64,000 nt of DNA from Planctomycetota bacterium (GCA_015654675.1 JAATGM010000020.1:1-64000); one strand, 5' to 3'; positions 23,686-32,683 are shown, numbered from the stretch's first letter. Made by a program: numbers and translations. Notes: a model not told the origin generated them from the letters alone.

Positions 23686-24918
23686 ATGGCGACGATGTCG
23701 AGTGCGGCGGCTTTTGGGATGCATCGGCAGTCCGCAATCGGGGTTCCCCCGATTGTGGGACATGGGGGGGGACGGCTCAGCGAAGGGGACGCTGCGGGAC
23801 TTTATGCTGAAGCGAGTATCCATGAACTGGGGGAGCGAGCGCTGGGAATTACGCAGATGCTCCACCCGCAGCCGTGGCGGACGTACGTTGTCGATCGCAA
23901 TATCAACTATGCGAATTGGTGCACGGCCAAGTGCATCTTCTGCAATTTCAAGGCGGACCCGCCGGAGATGCATTCGGGGCGGACCGATTTGCCGAGCGGA
24001 TATACGCTGAGCCATGCGCAGATCGGCGCGAAAATTGAGGAGTTGATCGCGATCGGGGGGACGCAGATTCTCATGCAGGGGGGATTGGTGCCGGCGGAGG
24101 GGGCGGCGGGGCTGCCATTTTCATGGTACCTGGATTTGATGCGGTTCATTCGGACGAACTACCCGACGATTCACATTCATGCATTCAGTCCACCGGAGAT
24201 TTTCGGGTTTCACCAGATATTTGGGATGCCGATTCGCGATGTGCTGTTGCGGCTGCAGGAGGCGGGGCTGCACAGCGTTCCGGGTGGCGGCGGCGAAATC
24301 TTGAGCGATCGAGTGCGCGAGAAGATCGGGCGGGGCAAGACGCTGAGCGCGGAGTGGCTGGAGGTGATGCGGCAGGCGCATGCAATCGGCATGGTGACGA
24401 GCTGCACGATGATGTTCGGGCACATTGAGACCGTCGAGGAGCGGATCGAGCATTTGCAGTTGTTGCGCGATTTGCAGGATGAGGCACTGGCGCGGGGGAA
24501 TGGCGGCGGGTTCAGCGCGTATATCTGCTGGACATTTCAGCCGGGGGACACGCCGCTGGGACGCGTGACGCAAATGCCGCTGAATGGTCCGAAGACGCCG
24601 GATGGGCGGCCGATAGCGGATGGGAAGCATCTATTGCTCGCGGATGCGGCGGAGTATTTGCGGATGCTGGCGCTTTCGCGGATTTATCTGGACAACATCG
24701 CGCATATTCAATCGAGCTGGGTGACGATGGGTCCGAAGATCGGGCAACTGGCGATGTTTTATGGCGCGGATGATATGGGCAGCGTGATGATGGAGGAGAA
24801 TGTCGTGTCGGCGGCCGGGACGACATACTGCCTGAATGAGGCGGAGATTCGGCGGTTGATCACGGACGCCGGCTGGACGCCGCGAAAGCGGAACTTTTAC
24901 TACCAGCCGATCGATTAG
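23686..24918 (+). CDS. mqnC: Cyclic dehypoxanthinyl futalosine synthase
   Basis: A 410-residue radical SAM enzyme. N-W-C-T-A-K-C-I-F-C (Cys79, Cys83, Cys86) is the CxxxCxxC cluster site after N-I-N-Y-A. The segment P-G-G-G-G-E-I-L-S-D-R-V-R, the T-M-M-F-G-H-I-E-T stretch and W-T-F-Q-P-G-D-T-P separate MqnC from the related MqnE. The enzyme cyclises dehypoxanthine futalosine in the futalosine route to menaquinone. It heads a tight plus-strand group: an unrecognised gene starts 10 bases later, followed by a probable aminodeoxyfutalosine deaminase. The N-terminal ~25 residues are poorly conserved in character, so a slightly later start is possible. Confidence 0.93.
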   Translation: MATMSSAAAFGMHRQSAIGVPPIVGHGGGRLSEGDAAGLYAEASIHELGERALGITQMLHPQPWRTYVVDRNINYANWCTAKCIFCNFKADPPEMHSGRTDLPSGYTLSHAQIGAKIEELIAIGGTQILMQGGLVPAEGAAGLPFSWYLDLMRFIRTNYPTIHIHAFSPPEIFGFHQIFGMPIRDVLLRLQEAGLHSVPGGGGEILSDRVREKIGRGKTLSAEWLEVMRQAHAIGMVTSCTMMFGHIETVEERIEHLQLLRDLQDEALARGNGGGFSAYICWTFQPGDTPLGRVTQMPLNGPKTPDGRPIADGKHLLLADAAEYLRMLALSRIYLDNIAHIQSSWVTMGPKIGQLAMFYGADDMGSVMMEENVVSAAGTTYCLNEAEIRRLITDAGWTPRKRNFYYQPID

Positions 24919-24928
24919 CGTGGGGGAG

Positions 24929-25642
24929 ATGGCGAACGGCGGCGTGTACTCGGCGACTGAAGTGAAGCGCGTCGCGGTCAATGACGACGCGACGGACGCA
25001 CTTGGGTCGGCGGCGCGGCGAGCGCTGGTCGTTCATGACGGCGGTGCGGAACCAATCGAGCTGATGTGGGGACGTGCGGTTCGACTGCGGAAGCTTGTGC
25101 TGCGATTAGTCGAACTGGATGAAGTGCGTCTGGTTCGGCATGACCGGCTGGCGGTCGAAGCGGCGGCGCTTTTTGTGGATTCGGCGTGGGCCGAAGAATT
25201 GCGGACGGGGCGGGTCCAACGCGGGGCAGTGATGTTGCAGCCGATGGACATGCGTCAGCGGGAGCTTTCGGCGGATGTGCTGTTGCGAGCGACGGCGGAT
25301 GTCTTGCCGGACGAGACGCGGCGTATTGCGGGGCGCACCATTCGCGAAGCGGGATCGCGGGGGACGACGCTGACGGAAGCAATTGTATTGGGGGAGGCGA
25401 TTGAGCTTGAGTCGATCGGGCCGGAGTGGGTGCTGCTGGAGAGCCGGCGGGCGTGGGTTCGCGGTCAGGATGGGGCGACACTGGTTGGGCAGTGGCGGAC
25501 GCAGCAGGAGTATGGGTATTGGGAGGCGCGGATTCGGGATCGATTGCGGTATGAGTGGTCGCGACGGGCGGCGCGCCAGCGACTGGCCGGGCTGGCGGCG
25601 TTCATGGAGACGTTTGCGGCGCAGATCGCGGTTGAGACGTAG
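24929..25642 (+). CDS. Unrecognised protein between mqnC and the deaminase
   Basis: ATG 24929 gives 237 residues; a GTG 9 bases upstream is an alternative. There is no signal peptide or membrane segment. The sequence is rich in Arg, Glu, Ala and Leu, with predicted alternating strands and helices (L-V-L-R-L-V-E-L-D-E-V-R-L-V near the middle) and a basic C-terminal helix. I could not match it to MqnA, MqnB, MqnD or MqnE. The close packing (10 bases after mqnC, 2 bases before the deaminase gene) implies co-expression and points to a role in menaquinone synthesis or its regulation. It may be a known but divergent family; no function is assigned. Confidence 0.75.
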   Translation: MANGGVYSATEVKRVAVNDDATDALGSAARRALVVHDGGAEPIELMWGRAVRLRKLVLRLVELDEVRLVRHDRLAVEAAALFVDSAWAEELRTGRVQRGAVMLQPMDMRQRELSADVLLRATADVLPDETRRIAGRTIREAGSRGTTLTEAIVLGEAIELESIGPEWVLLESRRAWVRGQDGATLVGQWRTQQEYGYWEARIRDRLRYEWSRRAARQRLAGLAAFMETFAAQIAVET

Positions 25643-25644
25643 CG

Positions 25645-26907
25645 ATGTCGGATGCGGTGACGCTGCGTGCGCGGTGGGTCGTGCCGGTGGAGGGTCCGGC
25701 GATTGAGAATGGGGCAGTGCGGATTGAGCGGGGATTGATTACGGCAGTGGGGCGGGCGGGGGCGGTTTCGGGTAGCGGGCGGGTTGAGGACCTTGGGGAC
25801 GTGATGGTTGTTCCCGGGTTTGTGAATGCGCATACGCACCTTGAGCTGGGTTGTTATGCGGGAAGGATTGCGCCGCAGCCGTTTTGGGACTGGATCGAGC
25901 GGCTGATTGCGCTGCGTCGCGAGTCGGGGAGCGGAGAGCGAGAGCGGGCTTCGATCGCGGCGGGGGCGCGAATGTCGTTGGAAGCCGGGGTCACGTGCGT
26001 GGGGGACATTTCGCGGAGCGGGTGGAGCGCGGCGGCGCTGCGCGGGATTCCGATCCGGCGAGTTTGTTTTGTGGAGTTGATCAGCGGAGCGCCGACGCCG
26101 CCGGGCGATCCGGATGAATTGATCGAGGCGGTAAACGCGGCGGAGGAGGCGGCCGACGAGTTGACGACAGTGGGCGTCAGTCCGCATGCGTTTTATTCGG
26201 TGAGCTGGAATGATCTGAGGCGGACGGTGGCTATCGCGGCGGAGGCGGATCGTCCGATCACGATGCACGTGGCGGAGACGGCAGAGGAAATTGAGTGGCT
26301 GACCGGCGGGGGCGGGCGCGTCGAAAATTTCCTGACTCGATATGGGCTGGCGAATGCGTCGGCGGCGATTCGGGGCGGGTATGTGGAGTTGTTGCATCGC
26401 GTGCTGATGACGCGATTGCGGCCGCTGCTGGCGCACGCGAATTACACGAGCGATGAAGAATTGCGGATGCTGGCGGAGACGCGGTGCGGGGTGGCGTATT
26501 GTCCGCGGGCGCATGTTTACTTCGGGCACGCGGGGCATCGGTGGCGCGAGATGCTTTCCGCCGGAATCAACGTCTGCGTGGGCACGGACAGTCTGGCGAG
26601 CAACAGTTCGCTTTCGATATTGGATGAGCTGCGGGTGATGCGGCGAGAAAACGCGGGTTTTCCGGCGGCGGAATTGCTGGAAATCGGGACGATTCGCGGT
26701 GCGCGGGCGCTGGGGATCGAGGAATCGTGCGGATCGCTGGTTGTCGGCAAGTCGGCGGACATGGTGGCGATGCAGTTGGATGGAAATACGGGGAAAAATG
26801 CGGTGGAATCGTTGTTTGAGGAAACCAGTTTCGTACGATCGGTTTGGGTCGCGGGCCGAAGCATCGTTCGGGACGGGATTTACGACGCGCAAAATGCTAC
26901 AATGTGA
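25645..26907 (+). CDS. Amidohydrolase, probable aminodeoxyfutalosine deaminase
   Basis: 420 residues of the metal-dependent amidohydrolase superfamily. Metal ligands are visible: N-A-H-T-H-L-E-L (His63, His65), T-M-H-V-A-E-T, L-L-A-H-A-N-Y and G-T-D-S-L-A-S-N. The set matches the ATZ/TRZ-deaminase group (cytosine/guanine and S-adenosylhomocysteine deaminase relatives), which includes the 6-amino-6-deoxyfutalosine deaminase of the futalosine pathway. The position in a tight group with mqnC makes that substrate the best guess. If so, this organism makes futalosine by deamination before hydrolysis. Other purine or pterin substrates cannot be excluded from sequence alone. Confidence 0.85.
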   Translation: MSDAVTLRARWVVPVEGPAIENGAVRIERGLITAVGRAGAVSGSGRVEDLGDVMVVPGFVNAHTHLELGCYAGRIAPQPFWDWIERLIALRRESGSGERERASIAAGARMSLEAGVTCVGDISRSGWSAAALRGIPIRRVCFVELISGAPTPPGDPDELIEAVNAAEEAADELTTVGVSPHAFYSVSWNDLRRTVAIAAEADRPITMHVAETAEEIEWLTGGGGRVENFLTRYGLANASAAIRGGYVELLHRVLMTRLRPLLAHANYTSDEELRMLAETRCGVAYCPRAHVYFGHAGHRWREMLSAGINVCVGTDSLASNSSLSILDELRVMRRENAGFPAAELLEIGTIRGARALGIEESCGSLVVGKSADMVAMQLDGNTGKNAVESLFEETSFVRSVWVAGRSIVRDGIYDAQNATM

Positions 26908-27075
26908 TCAGAAGGAATTAGAAGTTTTTATCTTGCAAGAATGATGAATGGTGTTTAACCTTCCGGGCATAGATCTTGGCGAGGCGCTCCGGTTCCCCGC
27001 GGTCCCCCCCAGCCGCGCCCGGACCCTCGCCTTTTTTATTTCCTCACACAGAGTTGAACCAGCAGGCAGAGCCCA

Positions 27076-27492
27076 ATGAGCGACGAGAACCGACTTCACA
27101 TCGACGATGACTGGAAGGCGTCGGCGCGACGCGAGAAAGAGGAACTGGCGAAGGAAGTCGAGTCGCACGACGAGGGGCCGTTGCCGGAGGCGTCATTTCT
27201 TGCGATTTTGAACACGCTGGCGATGCAGGCGATGGTCGGGCTGGGTGGTTTTGGCGGACCGGGCGGCCAGCAGATTCCTCCGAATCCGGAAACCGCGAAA
27301 CTATTTATCGACATGCTCGACGTGCTCGATCAAAAGACGAAGGGAAACCTGACTGAGGAAGAGAAGAAGGTTCTCGACAAGACACTCTACAGTTTGCGAA
27401 TGGCTTATCTGGAGATGATGGGCGGGGCCGCTGGTGGCCCGGCAGGTGGTCGAGGGGCTGGTCCCATGGGCGGATCGGGGATTGCGCGCTGA
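27076..27492 (+). CDS. DUF1844 family protein
   Basis: 138 residues, cytoplasmic. D-D-W-K-A-S-A-R-R-E-K-E near the start, P-E-A-S-F-L-A-I-L-N-T-L-A-M-Q-A and D-Q-K-T-K-G-N-L-T-E-E-E match DUF1844 (PF08899), a small helical family widespread in planctomycetes and some proteobacteria. Function is unknown. The Gly/Ala-rich C-terminus is low complexity. It stands alone, with a 168-base gap upstream and a terminator-like hairpin at its stop codon. Confidence 0.88.
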   Translation: MSDENRLHIDDDWKASARREKEELAKEVESHDEGPLPEASFLAILNTLAMQAMVGLGGFGGPGGQQIPPNPETAKLFIDMLDVLDQKTKGNLTEEEKKVLDKTLYSLRMAYLEMMGGAAGGPAGGRGAGPMGGSGIAR

Positions 27493-27512
27493 TCGCGCGG
27501 CGTTTATTTTTC
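27484..27512 (+). terminator. Rho-independent-type terminator overlapping the DUF1844 stop
   Basis: GCGCG (27484-27488) pairs with CGCGC (27494-27498) over a 5-base loop that includes the TGA stop, with two extra T-G pairs at the base. A T-rich tract (TTTATTTTT) follows within five bases. The stem is short but GC only. Confidence 0.5.
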
Positions 27513-27523
27513 CTTATTAGCAT

Positions 27524-28684
27524 TCAGGGGATGGCTTCTTCGGCGCGGCACTCTAGCAGGTCGTAGAAGAGCCGTTGCGTCATCGCTGCGCCCAAAGCAA
27601 GGCCGCGCTTTCCGCCGGTCTTGAAAATGTAGTGAACGATAATTGGGTTCAGCGTGGCGACAATGGCGCTGATGCGATAGTCGTGCCAGGCTTGGTCCTG
27701 CGTGTAATCCTTTACGCCGCCGGCGATCAGGCCGGCATGCCAGGTGTTCACGATTTCGCGGTGGTGGTTGCTGCGCTGGGCGGGCGGGAGACTTCCGCCT
27801 GCGAGCCGGGCGATGTCGTAGGCCCCAAGCCCCCACATGGCGAGTTGCCAGTCGAGGACGACGACGGATTCCTTCTTGGCCGGGTCGTCGAAGAAGAGAT
27901 TGTCGGCGCGGTAGTCGAAGTGGGTGAGGGTGCGCGGGCCGGCGTTAAAGGTTTCGAAGACGCGATCGAGTTTTTCGATGATGCGCTCACCCAGGGCGCG
28001 GCCGCCCGGCGGGACACTGTCGCCGAGATCGGCGAGGAAGGCGGGCCATGCCTCGCGCAGTCGTTCTTCTGAGAGATTGAGGTATCGCTCCTGCTTTTCA
28101 ACGGACGGAACCCAAGGGAGTTCGCGGCGCTTGTCGCCGTTCCACCATTTGGCGTGGAGCGGGGCGATGGTGCGCGCCGCCGACAAGACCTGGTCATAGG
28201 AGAGTCCGGCGACCTGGTCACCGAGTTTCAAGCGGCCGAGGTCTTCCATGACGAGAATGAAGGTTCCGTCGGAGGGTTCGAGAAAGGTGGCGTAGACGCG
28301 CGGGACGCGGATCGGCGTGATCGGTGCGACTTCGCGATAGAAGCGAATCTCGCGCTCGTAGATGTGCGTTGATTCGGCGAACGTGGCGCTGTCGGGCGCG
28401 GTGGAGGGCAGCTTGATGACGAGACTGGCGGGAGCGCCGGCTTCTTCGCGGTCGTAGGTGAGACGGACGCGGGCCTGGCCGCTGAGGAGGCCGAAGCCCT
28501 CGCCGAGTGGTTTTACGTCGGCATGCCTTACTGCGCCTTGCTTGATTGTGCCCGCGGCGCGGAGCAGGTCGGTGACCCACGCGGCGGTGATTTCGTTGAT
28601 TCGCCTGGGATGTTTCGCTTGCGTGGCGATGGCATGACTCCAGCGGTGGCGTTGAACGCTACCCCGGCGAGCCGTCGCAGACAA
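27524..28684 (-). CDS. APH/EcKinase-like phosphotransferase family protein
   Basis: About 386 residues. The catalytic loop H-F-D-Y-R-A-D-N-L-F-F (HxDxxxxN) and the metal-binding V-V-L-D-W-Q are those of aminoglycoside phosphotransferase/choline-kinase-like enzymes; V-M-E-D-L-G is the hinge. The ATP-binding N-lobe is at ~55-125. Such proteins phosphorylate small molecules such as sugars, amino alcohols or antibiotics; the substrate is not predictable. The start is uncertain: the frame opens with TTG at 28684, no in-frame ATG precedes the conserved part and no ribosome binding site is obvious. It lies 19 bases after dacB on the same strand, so translational coupling is possible. Confidence 0.8.
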   Translation of the reverse strand: MSATARRGSVQRHRWSHAIATQAKHPRRINEITAAWVTDLLRAAGTIKQGAVRHADVKPLGEGFGLLSGQARVRLTYDREEAGAPASLVIKLPSTAPDSATFAESTHIYEREIRFYREVAPITPIRVPRVYATFLEPSDGTFILVMEDLGRLKLGDQVAGLSYDQVLSAARTIAPLHAKWWNGDKRRELPWVPSVEKQERYLNLSEERLREAWPAFLADLGDSVPPGGRALGERIIEKLDRVFETFNAGPRTLTHFDYRADNLFFDDPAKKESVVVLDWQLAMWGLGAYDIARLAGGSLPPAQRSNHHREIVNTWHAGLIAGGVKDYTQDQAWHDYRISAIVATLNPIIVHYIFKTGGKRGLALGAAMTQRLFYDLLECRAEEAIP

Positions 28685-28703
28685 GAAATTGTCGTTCGCG
28701 GTA

Positions 28704-30224
28704 TTACTTCCGGGTGAGCTTGCGGGGCGGCTGGGGCGGGTCTTTCTTTGTGACGGCGGGTTTGATTTCGGGCCACTTCGCGAGCAGGCGGCAGGCGTCG
28801 TCCTGGGCTTTTGTAAGCGGAGCCGTGCTGCGGGCGCCGTTGTAGAGGATGGCGAACGCGATGCGGTGGTTGTCGGCGGCGTCGATAAATCCGGCGAGGG
28901 TGCGGACGCCGTTGATATAGCCGGTCTTGGCGTGGATTCGGCCGCGGAGTTCGCGGAGGCGTTTTTGCAAGGTGCCGGGTTTGCCGGGTTCGGCGAGCGA
29001 GGCGAGCAGGGCGTCGCGGGCGGGGCTGTGGTTCATGTGGGCTAGGATGGCGGTGATGGCGCGGGCGGAGACGCGGTTTCGGCGGCTGAGGCCGCTGCCA
29101 TCGTCGATGACGAATGCGCTGTCGGAGACGCCGAGCTTGTTGATGAAGGCGGCGACGGCGGCCGCACCGGACTGCCATGTGCCGGGGCGGCTGCGGGCTG
29201 CGCCGAGTGATTTGATGACGCCTTCGGCCATCATGCCGAGACTGTCGGTGCAGGCGCGGCGCGTGGCGGCGGTGAGCGGAGATTCGGCGGTCGCAATGGA
29301 TTGAAAATTCGCGGGCGCATTGTTAAAGGTGTCGAGGATGCGGTGGCGCTCGGTGGGGCCGTCGATGGTGATACCTTTCTTCGCGAGCGCGGCGCGGAGG
29401 CAGCCGGCGAAGAAGAGGCCGGGATCGGAGACGGACATGGGGCCGAGGACAACGGGGGCAGCGGAGTTTCCGGTGAGGGTGATCTGCGCTGAGCCGAGTT
29501 TGCGGCGGGCCGAGACGGAGTTCTTTGCGCCTTTTGCGGCGGACTGAGCGCGGTTGGCCAGATCGATGAAGTCGCCGGCGGGGTTGAGCGTTACGACGGG
29601 CGGCGCGCCGGGCCTGGACGGGACTACTTCGAGTTCGACGCAGTTATCAGCGAAGTTGAGGCCGCCAATGGGGGCTTCGTACCAGTCCTGGAATTGGTCG
29701 GCGGGCCAGTTGGGATGAGTGAAGCGCTGCTCAAAGATTGAATCGTCGATGATGAGCTTGCCGGGGATACGGCGGATGTTTTTCGCGAGGAGTTGGTCGG
29801 CCCATGCATCGAACAAGGCAGGGCGCGTATTACCGGCGGCCGCGACGAGCTTGGGATCGCCGAGGGTTGGGTCGCCGCCGCCGATGATGACGAGGTCGTC
29901 TTTCAGGAGGCCGAGGCGCGTGACGAACTTAAATCCGGGGCCCAGCGTATCGAGGGCTGCGGAGCAGACGACGAGTTTCATGACGCTGGCGGGGGCGAGG
30001 GGCTGATCGGCCTGATACTCGTAAAGAACGCGATTGTCGTTCAGGTCGACGACGTGGGCGGAGAGCATGAGGCCGGGTTGCTTCTGGCCGGCGAGGATAC
30101 GGTCTAGTTCGGCGTCGAGGACGGTGAGCTTTTCGTCGGCGGCGGACGCGCGATTTGCCACGAGTCCGAGCTGAAGGAGGCAGAATAACGCTGTCGCTTT
30201 GCGGCGGTTGTTGAATAGTCCCAT
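28704..30224 (-). CDS. dacB: D-alanyl-D-alanine carboxypeptidase/endopeptidase (PBP4, S13)
   Basis: ATG 30224 gives 506 residues with a signal peptide ending A-N-R-A-S-A. The S13 motifs are present: A-S-V-M-K (Ser80 to Lys83, SxxK), S-G-L-S-R-R-N (SxN) and H-A-K-T-G-Y (KTG). A large insert between the first two motifs is typical of PBP4. The enzyme trims D-Ala from peptidoglycan stem peptides or cleaves crosslinks in the periplasm, and shows that this lineage keeps peptidoglycan metabolism. It is followed by a kinase-like gene and preceded by a divergent regulatory pair. Confidence 0.92.
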   Translation of the reverse strand: MGLFNNRRKATALFCLLQLGLVANRASAADEKLTVLDAELDRILAGQKQPGLMLSAHVVDLNDNRVLYEYQADQPLAPASVMKLVVCSAALDTLGPGFKFVTRLGLLKDDLVIIGGGDPTLGDPKLVAAAGNTRPALFDAWADQLLAKNIRRIPGKLIIDDSIFEQRFTHPNWPADQFQDWYEAPIGGLNFADNCVELEVVPSRPGAPPVVTLNPAGDFIDLANRAQSAAKGAKNSVSARRKLGSAQITLTGNSAAPVVLGPMSVSDPGLFFAGCLRAALAKKGITIDGPTERHRILDTFNNAPANFQSIATAESPLTAATRRACTDSLGMMAEGVIKSLGAARSRPGTWQSGAAAVAAFINKLGVSDSAFVIDDGSGLSRRNRVSARAITAILAHMNHSPARDALLASLAEPGKPGTLQKRLRELRGRIHAKTGYINGVRTLAGFIDAADNHRIAFAILYNGARSTAPLTKAQDDACRLLAKWPEIKPAVTKKDPPQPPRKLTRK

Positions 30225-30398
30225 ATTGGGTGATCGTAAGAATGACTGGCGGGGTTTCAACGCTTTTGACTCACTTTTTTGGATGGACTAGACTCGAAAG
30301 GGAGAATGCGTTGCGGGGCACGGTCCGCAAATTCGGCGCAAGGTCATCATGCCGCGACGATTGCGTGAGGCGGCTACACCGCGGCGGAGAGCATTGGG

Positions 30399-31049
30399 AT
30401 GGGAGCGCAGCCGGAGGAATCCTCGGGGTCGCGGGTCGTCCTCGTGTCGGACGCGGGTGATTCGTTCGTCGACGGATTTGTCGCGGCGTTGAGCGGGGCG
30501 GGGGCTTCGGTCGAGACATTTGGGGATGTTTACGCCGCGATCGGGGGATTGTCGGCGGACCCATCGCGCTCGGTGCGGATGATGCTGGTCGACGTTCGCA
30601 CGGCGGATCGCGCGGAGCTACGCGTTTTTGAGGTCGCACATCGATATTTTCCGTGGGTCATTTGCGGGGCGATGGCGGCGTTGATTGAGCCGCCGGGCAG
30701 CGGGCATGAACAGGCCGGAATGACGGCAGGGCAAGCGGCGGCGCGGTTTCGGGCTGTGACAGGCACGGTTGAGGCCGCGCGCGGCAGCGGGCCGCCTAGT
30801 GCCGCGCCGCAGGTGACGGCGAAACCTGACAGCGGACCTGAGGTGAGCGGGCCGGAGTTGAAACTGCATGACGCGGTACGGCTGCGGATGAGCAGTGACC
30901 TGGGGACGGCGGCGGTTCGAAGGATGCCGCCACGCGCGGCACCGACGCCGGTTGCGGACGAGGCGACGGCGTCCGGGGCGGAAGTGACGCCGGCGGAACT
31001 GGATGCACTGCTGCGGCCGGATGACGAGCACGCGGAGGGGGCCGCTTGA
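30399..31049 (+). CDS. Degenerate receiver-like protein upstream of the GGDEF gene
   Basis: 216 residues. The first ~95 read like a response-regulator receiver fold: V-V-L-V-S-D-A-G-D strand and loop, M-L-V-D-V-R around the expected phospho-aspartate, but no clear conserved threonine or lysine. The remaining ~120 residues are Pro/Ala/Glu-rich and probably disordered. Its TGA overlaps the TTG start of the diguanylate cyclase gene, so the two are translationally coupled. Likely a partner or regulator of that enzyme; this is inferred from context. Confidence 0.6.
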   Translation: MGAQPEESSGSRVVLVSDAGDSFVDGFVAALSGAGASVETFGDVYAAIGGLSADPSRSVRMMLVDVRTADRAELRVFEVAHRYFPWVICGAMAALIEPPGSGHEQAGMTAGQAAARFRAVTGTVEAARGSGPPSAAPQVTAKPDSGPEVSGPELKLHDAVRLRMSSDLGTAAVRRMPPRAAPTPVADEATASGAEVTPAELDALLRPDDEHAEGAA

Positions 31050-32380
31050 CGACGGATTCAAATGCATTTGTCCCTTATTCGGAAGCGCGGTTGCTGCTGG
31101 CATCCGGGATGGAGCGGATTGCGCCGATGGTGCGCGAATGGTTTACTCCGGTGCCTGTAGTGACGGCGCCGGACTATCTCGCGGCGATCGCGGAGCTTTC
31201 GCGGGCGCCGACGCAGGGCGTGGTGCTGGGGATCGATCCTGACTGCCGGCGGGCCGAGCAGGCGGTGGCGGCGGTGAAGCGGGCGGCGGGCGAGACGCGC
31301 GTGGTGCTGTGCTGCGAGCCGCTCATGGAGCCGCTGAGCCGGAAGCTGCTGGAAGTCGGTGCGGATGACTATGTGATTCATCCGCCGAACGCTGAGGAAT
31401 TGCAGAGGGCGCTGCAGATACCATCGCGCAAGATGCGCGCGGCGTGGATGCAGCCGGCGGCGGGCGATCTGGCGCCGTCGGCGGAGGAGCTTTCACGGCT
31501 GGCGGGATTGTTGCCGCATGTGGCGGCGGGCAGCCGGGAAGTTTTGCGCGAGATGGCGGGGCTGGTGGCGCTGGCGCTGCGGGCCGAGTGCGCGATGGTT
31601 GTGGTGGATGGGTCGACCGGGGCGGTCGGGGCCGGGCATCGCGGGCTGACGGAGAAGGCGGTGCTGGTGCAGGAGCTGCACTGCGGCGGGCGGCTGGCGG
31701 GGCAGATCCGCGTCGGGCCGAGCGCGGGGGGGGCGTATCACCAGGAAGACATGGGGCGACTGCGGGTTTATGCGGCGCTATTTGGCAATCTGCTGGAACT
31801 GGCGGCGCGGAGCCGGCAGCACCAGGAGCTGGCGTACACGGATGATCTGACCAAGCTGCCCAACCGGCGACGGCTGATGCAGTTCCTGGCGGAAGTGCTG
31901 GTTCGGGCGGAGCGCGAGCAGTTTCCGGTGACGGTGCTGCTGTTCGACATTGATGATTTCAAGTCGTTCAACGATCGATTCGGGCATGATGCGGGGGACG
32001 AGATCATTCGCGAGACGGGGCAGTTGTTCCGGCGGTGCTGCCGGAAGCATGACCTGGTGGCGCGGTATGGCGGGGACGAGTTCGTGGTGGTGTTCTGGGA
32101 TGCGGACGGGCCGCGGTCGGGCGGGGCGCAGGCGCCGGTGGAAGTGATCACGATTTTGAATCGCTTTCGGAGCGAGCTTGGGACGCATCAGTTTCAGTTG
32201 CTTGGACAGAAGTCGGCGGGGAGTTTGACGTGCAGTGGCGGGTTGGCGCGGTATCCGTGGCAGGGGCGGACGGCGGAAGAGCTGATTAATCGGGCGGATC
32301 ATGCTTTGTTTGAGGCGAAGAAGGGTGGGAAGAATCGGATTTGGCTGGTTGGGAGTGGGGATGTTTGCGCGGGGGCATGA
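31046..32380 (+). CDS. Diguanylate cyclase with degenerate receiver domain
   Basis: 444 residues from a TTG start overlapping the upstream stop, with GGAGG 8 bases before it. Residues ~10-125 resemble a receiver (G-V-V-L-G-I-D-P-D, then D-D-Y-V-I-H-P-P where lysine is usual), so phosphorylation is doubtful. A middle region (~150-265) may be a GAF-like sensor. The GGDEF domain starts at D-D-L-T-K-L-P-N-R-R; the catalytic G-G-D-E-F is intact at 342-346, and R-K-H-D five residues upstream is an RxxD product-inhibition site. The enzyme should make c-di-GMP in the cytoplasm. No EAL or PilZ protein is in the window. Confidence 0.9.
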   Translation: MTTDSNAFVPYSEARLLLASGMERIAPMVREWFTPVPVVTAPDYLAAIAELSRAPTQGVVLGIDPDCRRAEQAVAAVKRAAGETRVVLCCEPLMEPLSRKLLEVGADDYVIHPPNAEELQRALQIPSRKMRAAWMQPAAGDLAPSAEELSRLAGLLPHVAAGSREVLREMAGLVALALRAECAMVVVDGSTGAVGAGHRGLTEKAVLVQELHCGGRLAGQIRVGPSAGGAYHQEDMGRLRVYAALFGNLLELAARSRQHQELAYTDDLTKLPNRRRLMQFLAEVLVRAEREQFPVTVLLFDIDDFKSFNDRFGHDAGDEIIRETGQLFRRCCRKHDLVARYGGDEFVVVFWDADGPRSGGAQAPVEVITILNRFRSELGTHQFQLLGQKSAGSLTCSGGLARYPWQGRTAEELINRADHALFEAKKGGKNRIWLVGSGDVCAGA

Positions 32381-32464
32381 GTAGGCGACGAATCAACGTA
32401 CGCGCATTTGATCGACGTTTCGCCGCGGGAGTTTCGAACAAAAGGCAATTGATTGCGAAGGCCG

Positions 32465-32683
32465 TCAGCACTGCCTTGCTGCCGGGCCGCCTTCGTTGGT
32501 TTGGCGCTGGCGGTCGGCGGAGCAGTCGGGGCAGTAGGGGATTTCTTTTTTGCTGACGGGGTCGCATTCGAAGGTCCAGCGGAGTTTGAGGGCGGCTTCG
32601 CGGGCTTTGGCTGGATTGTCGCTTAGAGCTGGGAGCGGGCGGCCGCATTCTTCGCAGGCGAGTTGGGTTGAGACGGCGTCCAT
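32465..32683 (-). CDS. Small zinc-ribbon protein
   Basis: 72 residues with two CxxC pairs, C-E-E-C at 10-13 and C-P-D-C at 51-54, forming a probable zinc ribbon. A GGGAGGTCTCA ribosome binding site precedes the ATG at 32683. The sequence between the pairs is charged (R-W-T-F-E-C). No further domain; function unknown. It stands alone between the GGDEF gene and the beta-rich secreted protein. Confidence 0.7.
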   Translation of the reverse strand: MDAVSTQLACEECGRPLPALSDNPAKAREAALKLRWTFECDPVSKKEIPYCPDCSADRQRQTNEGGPAARQC

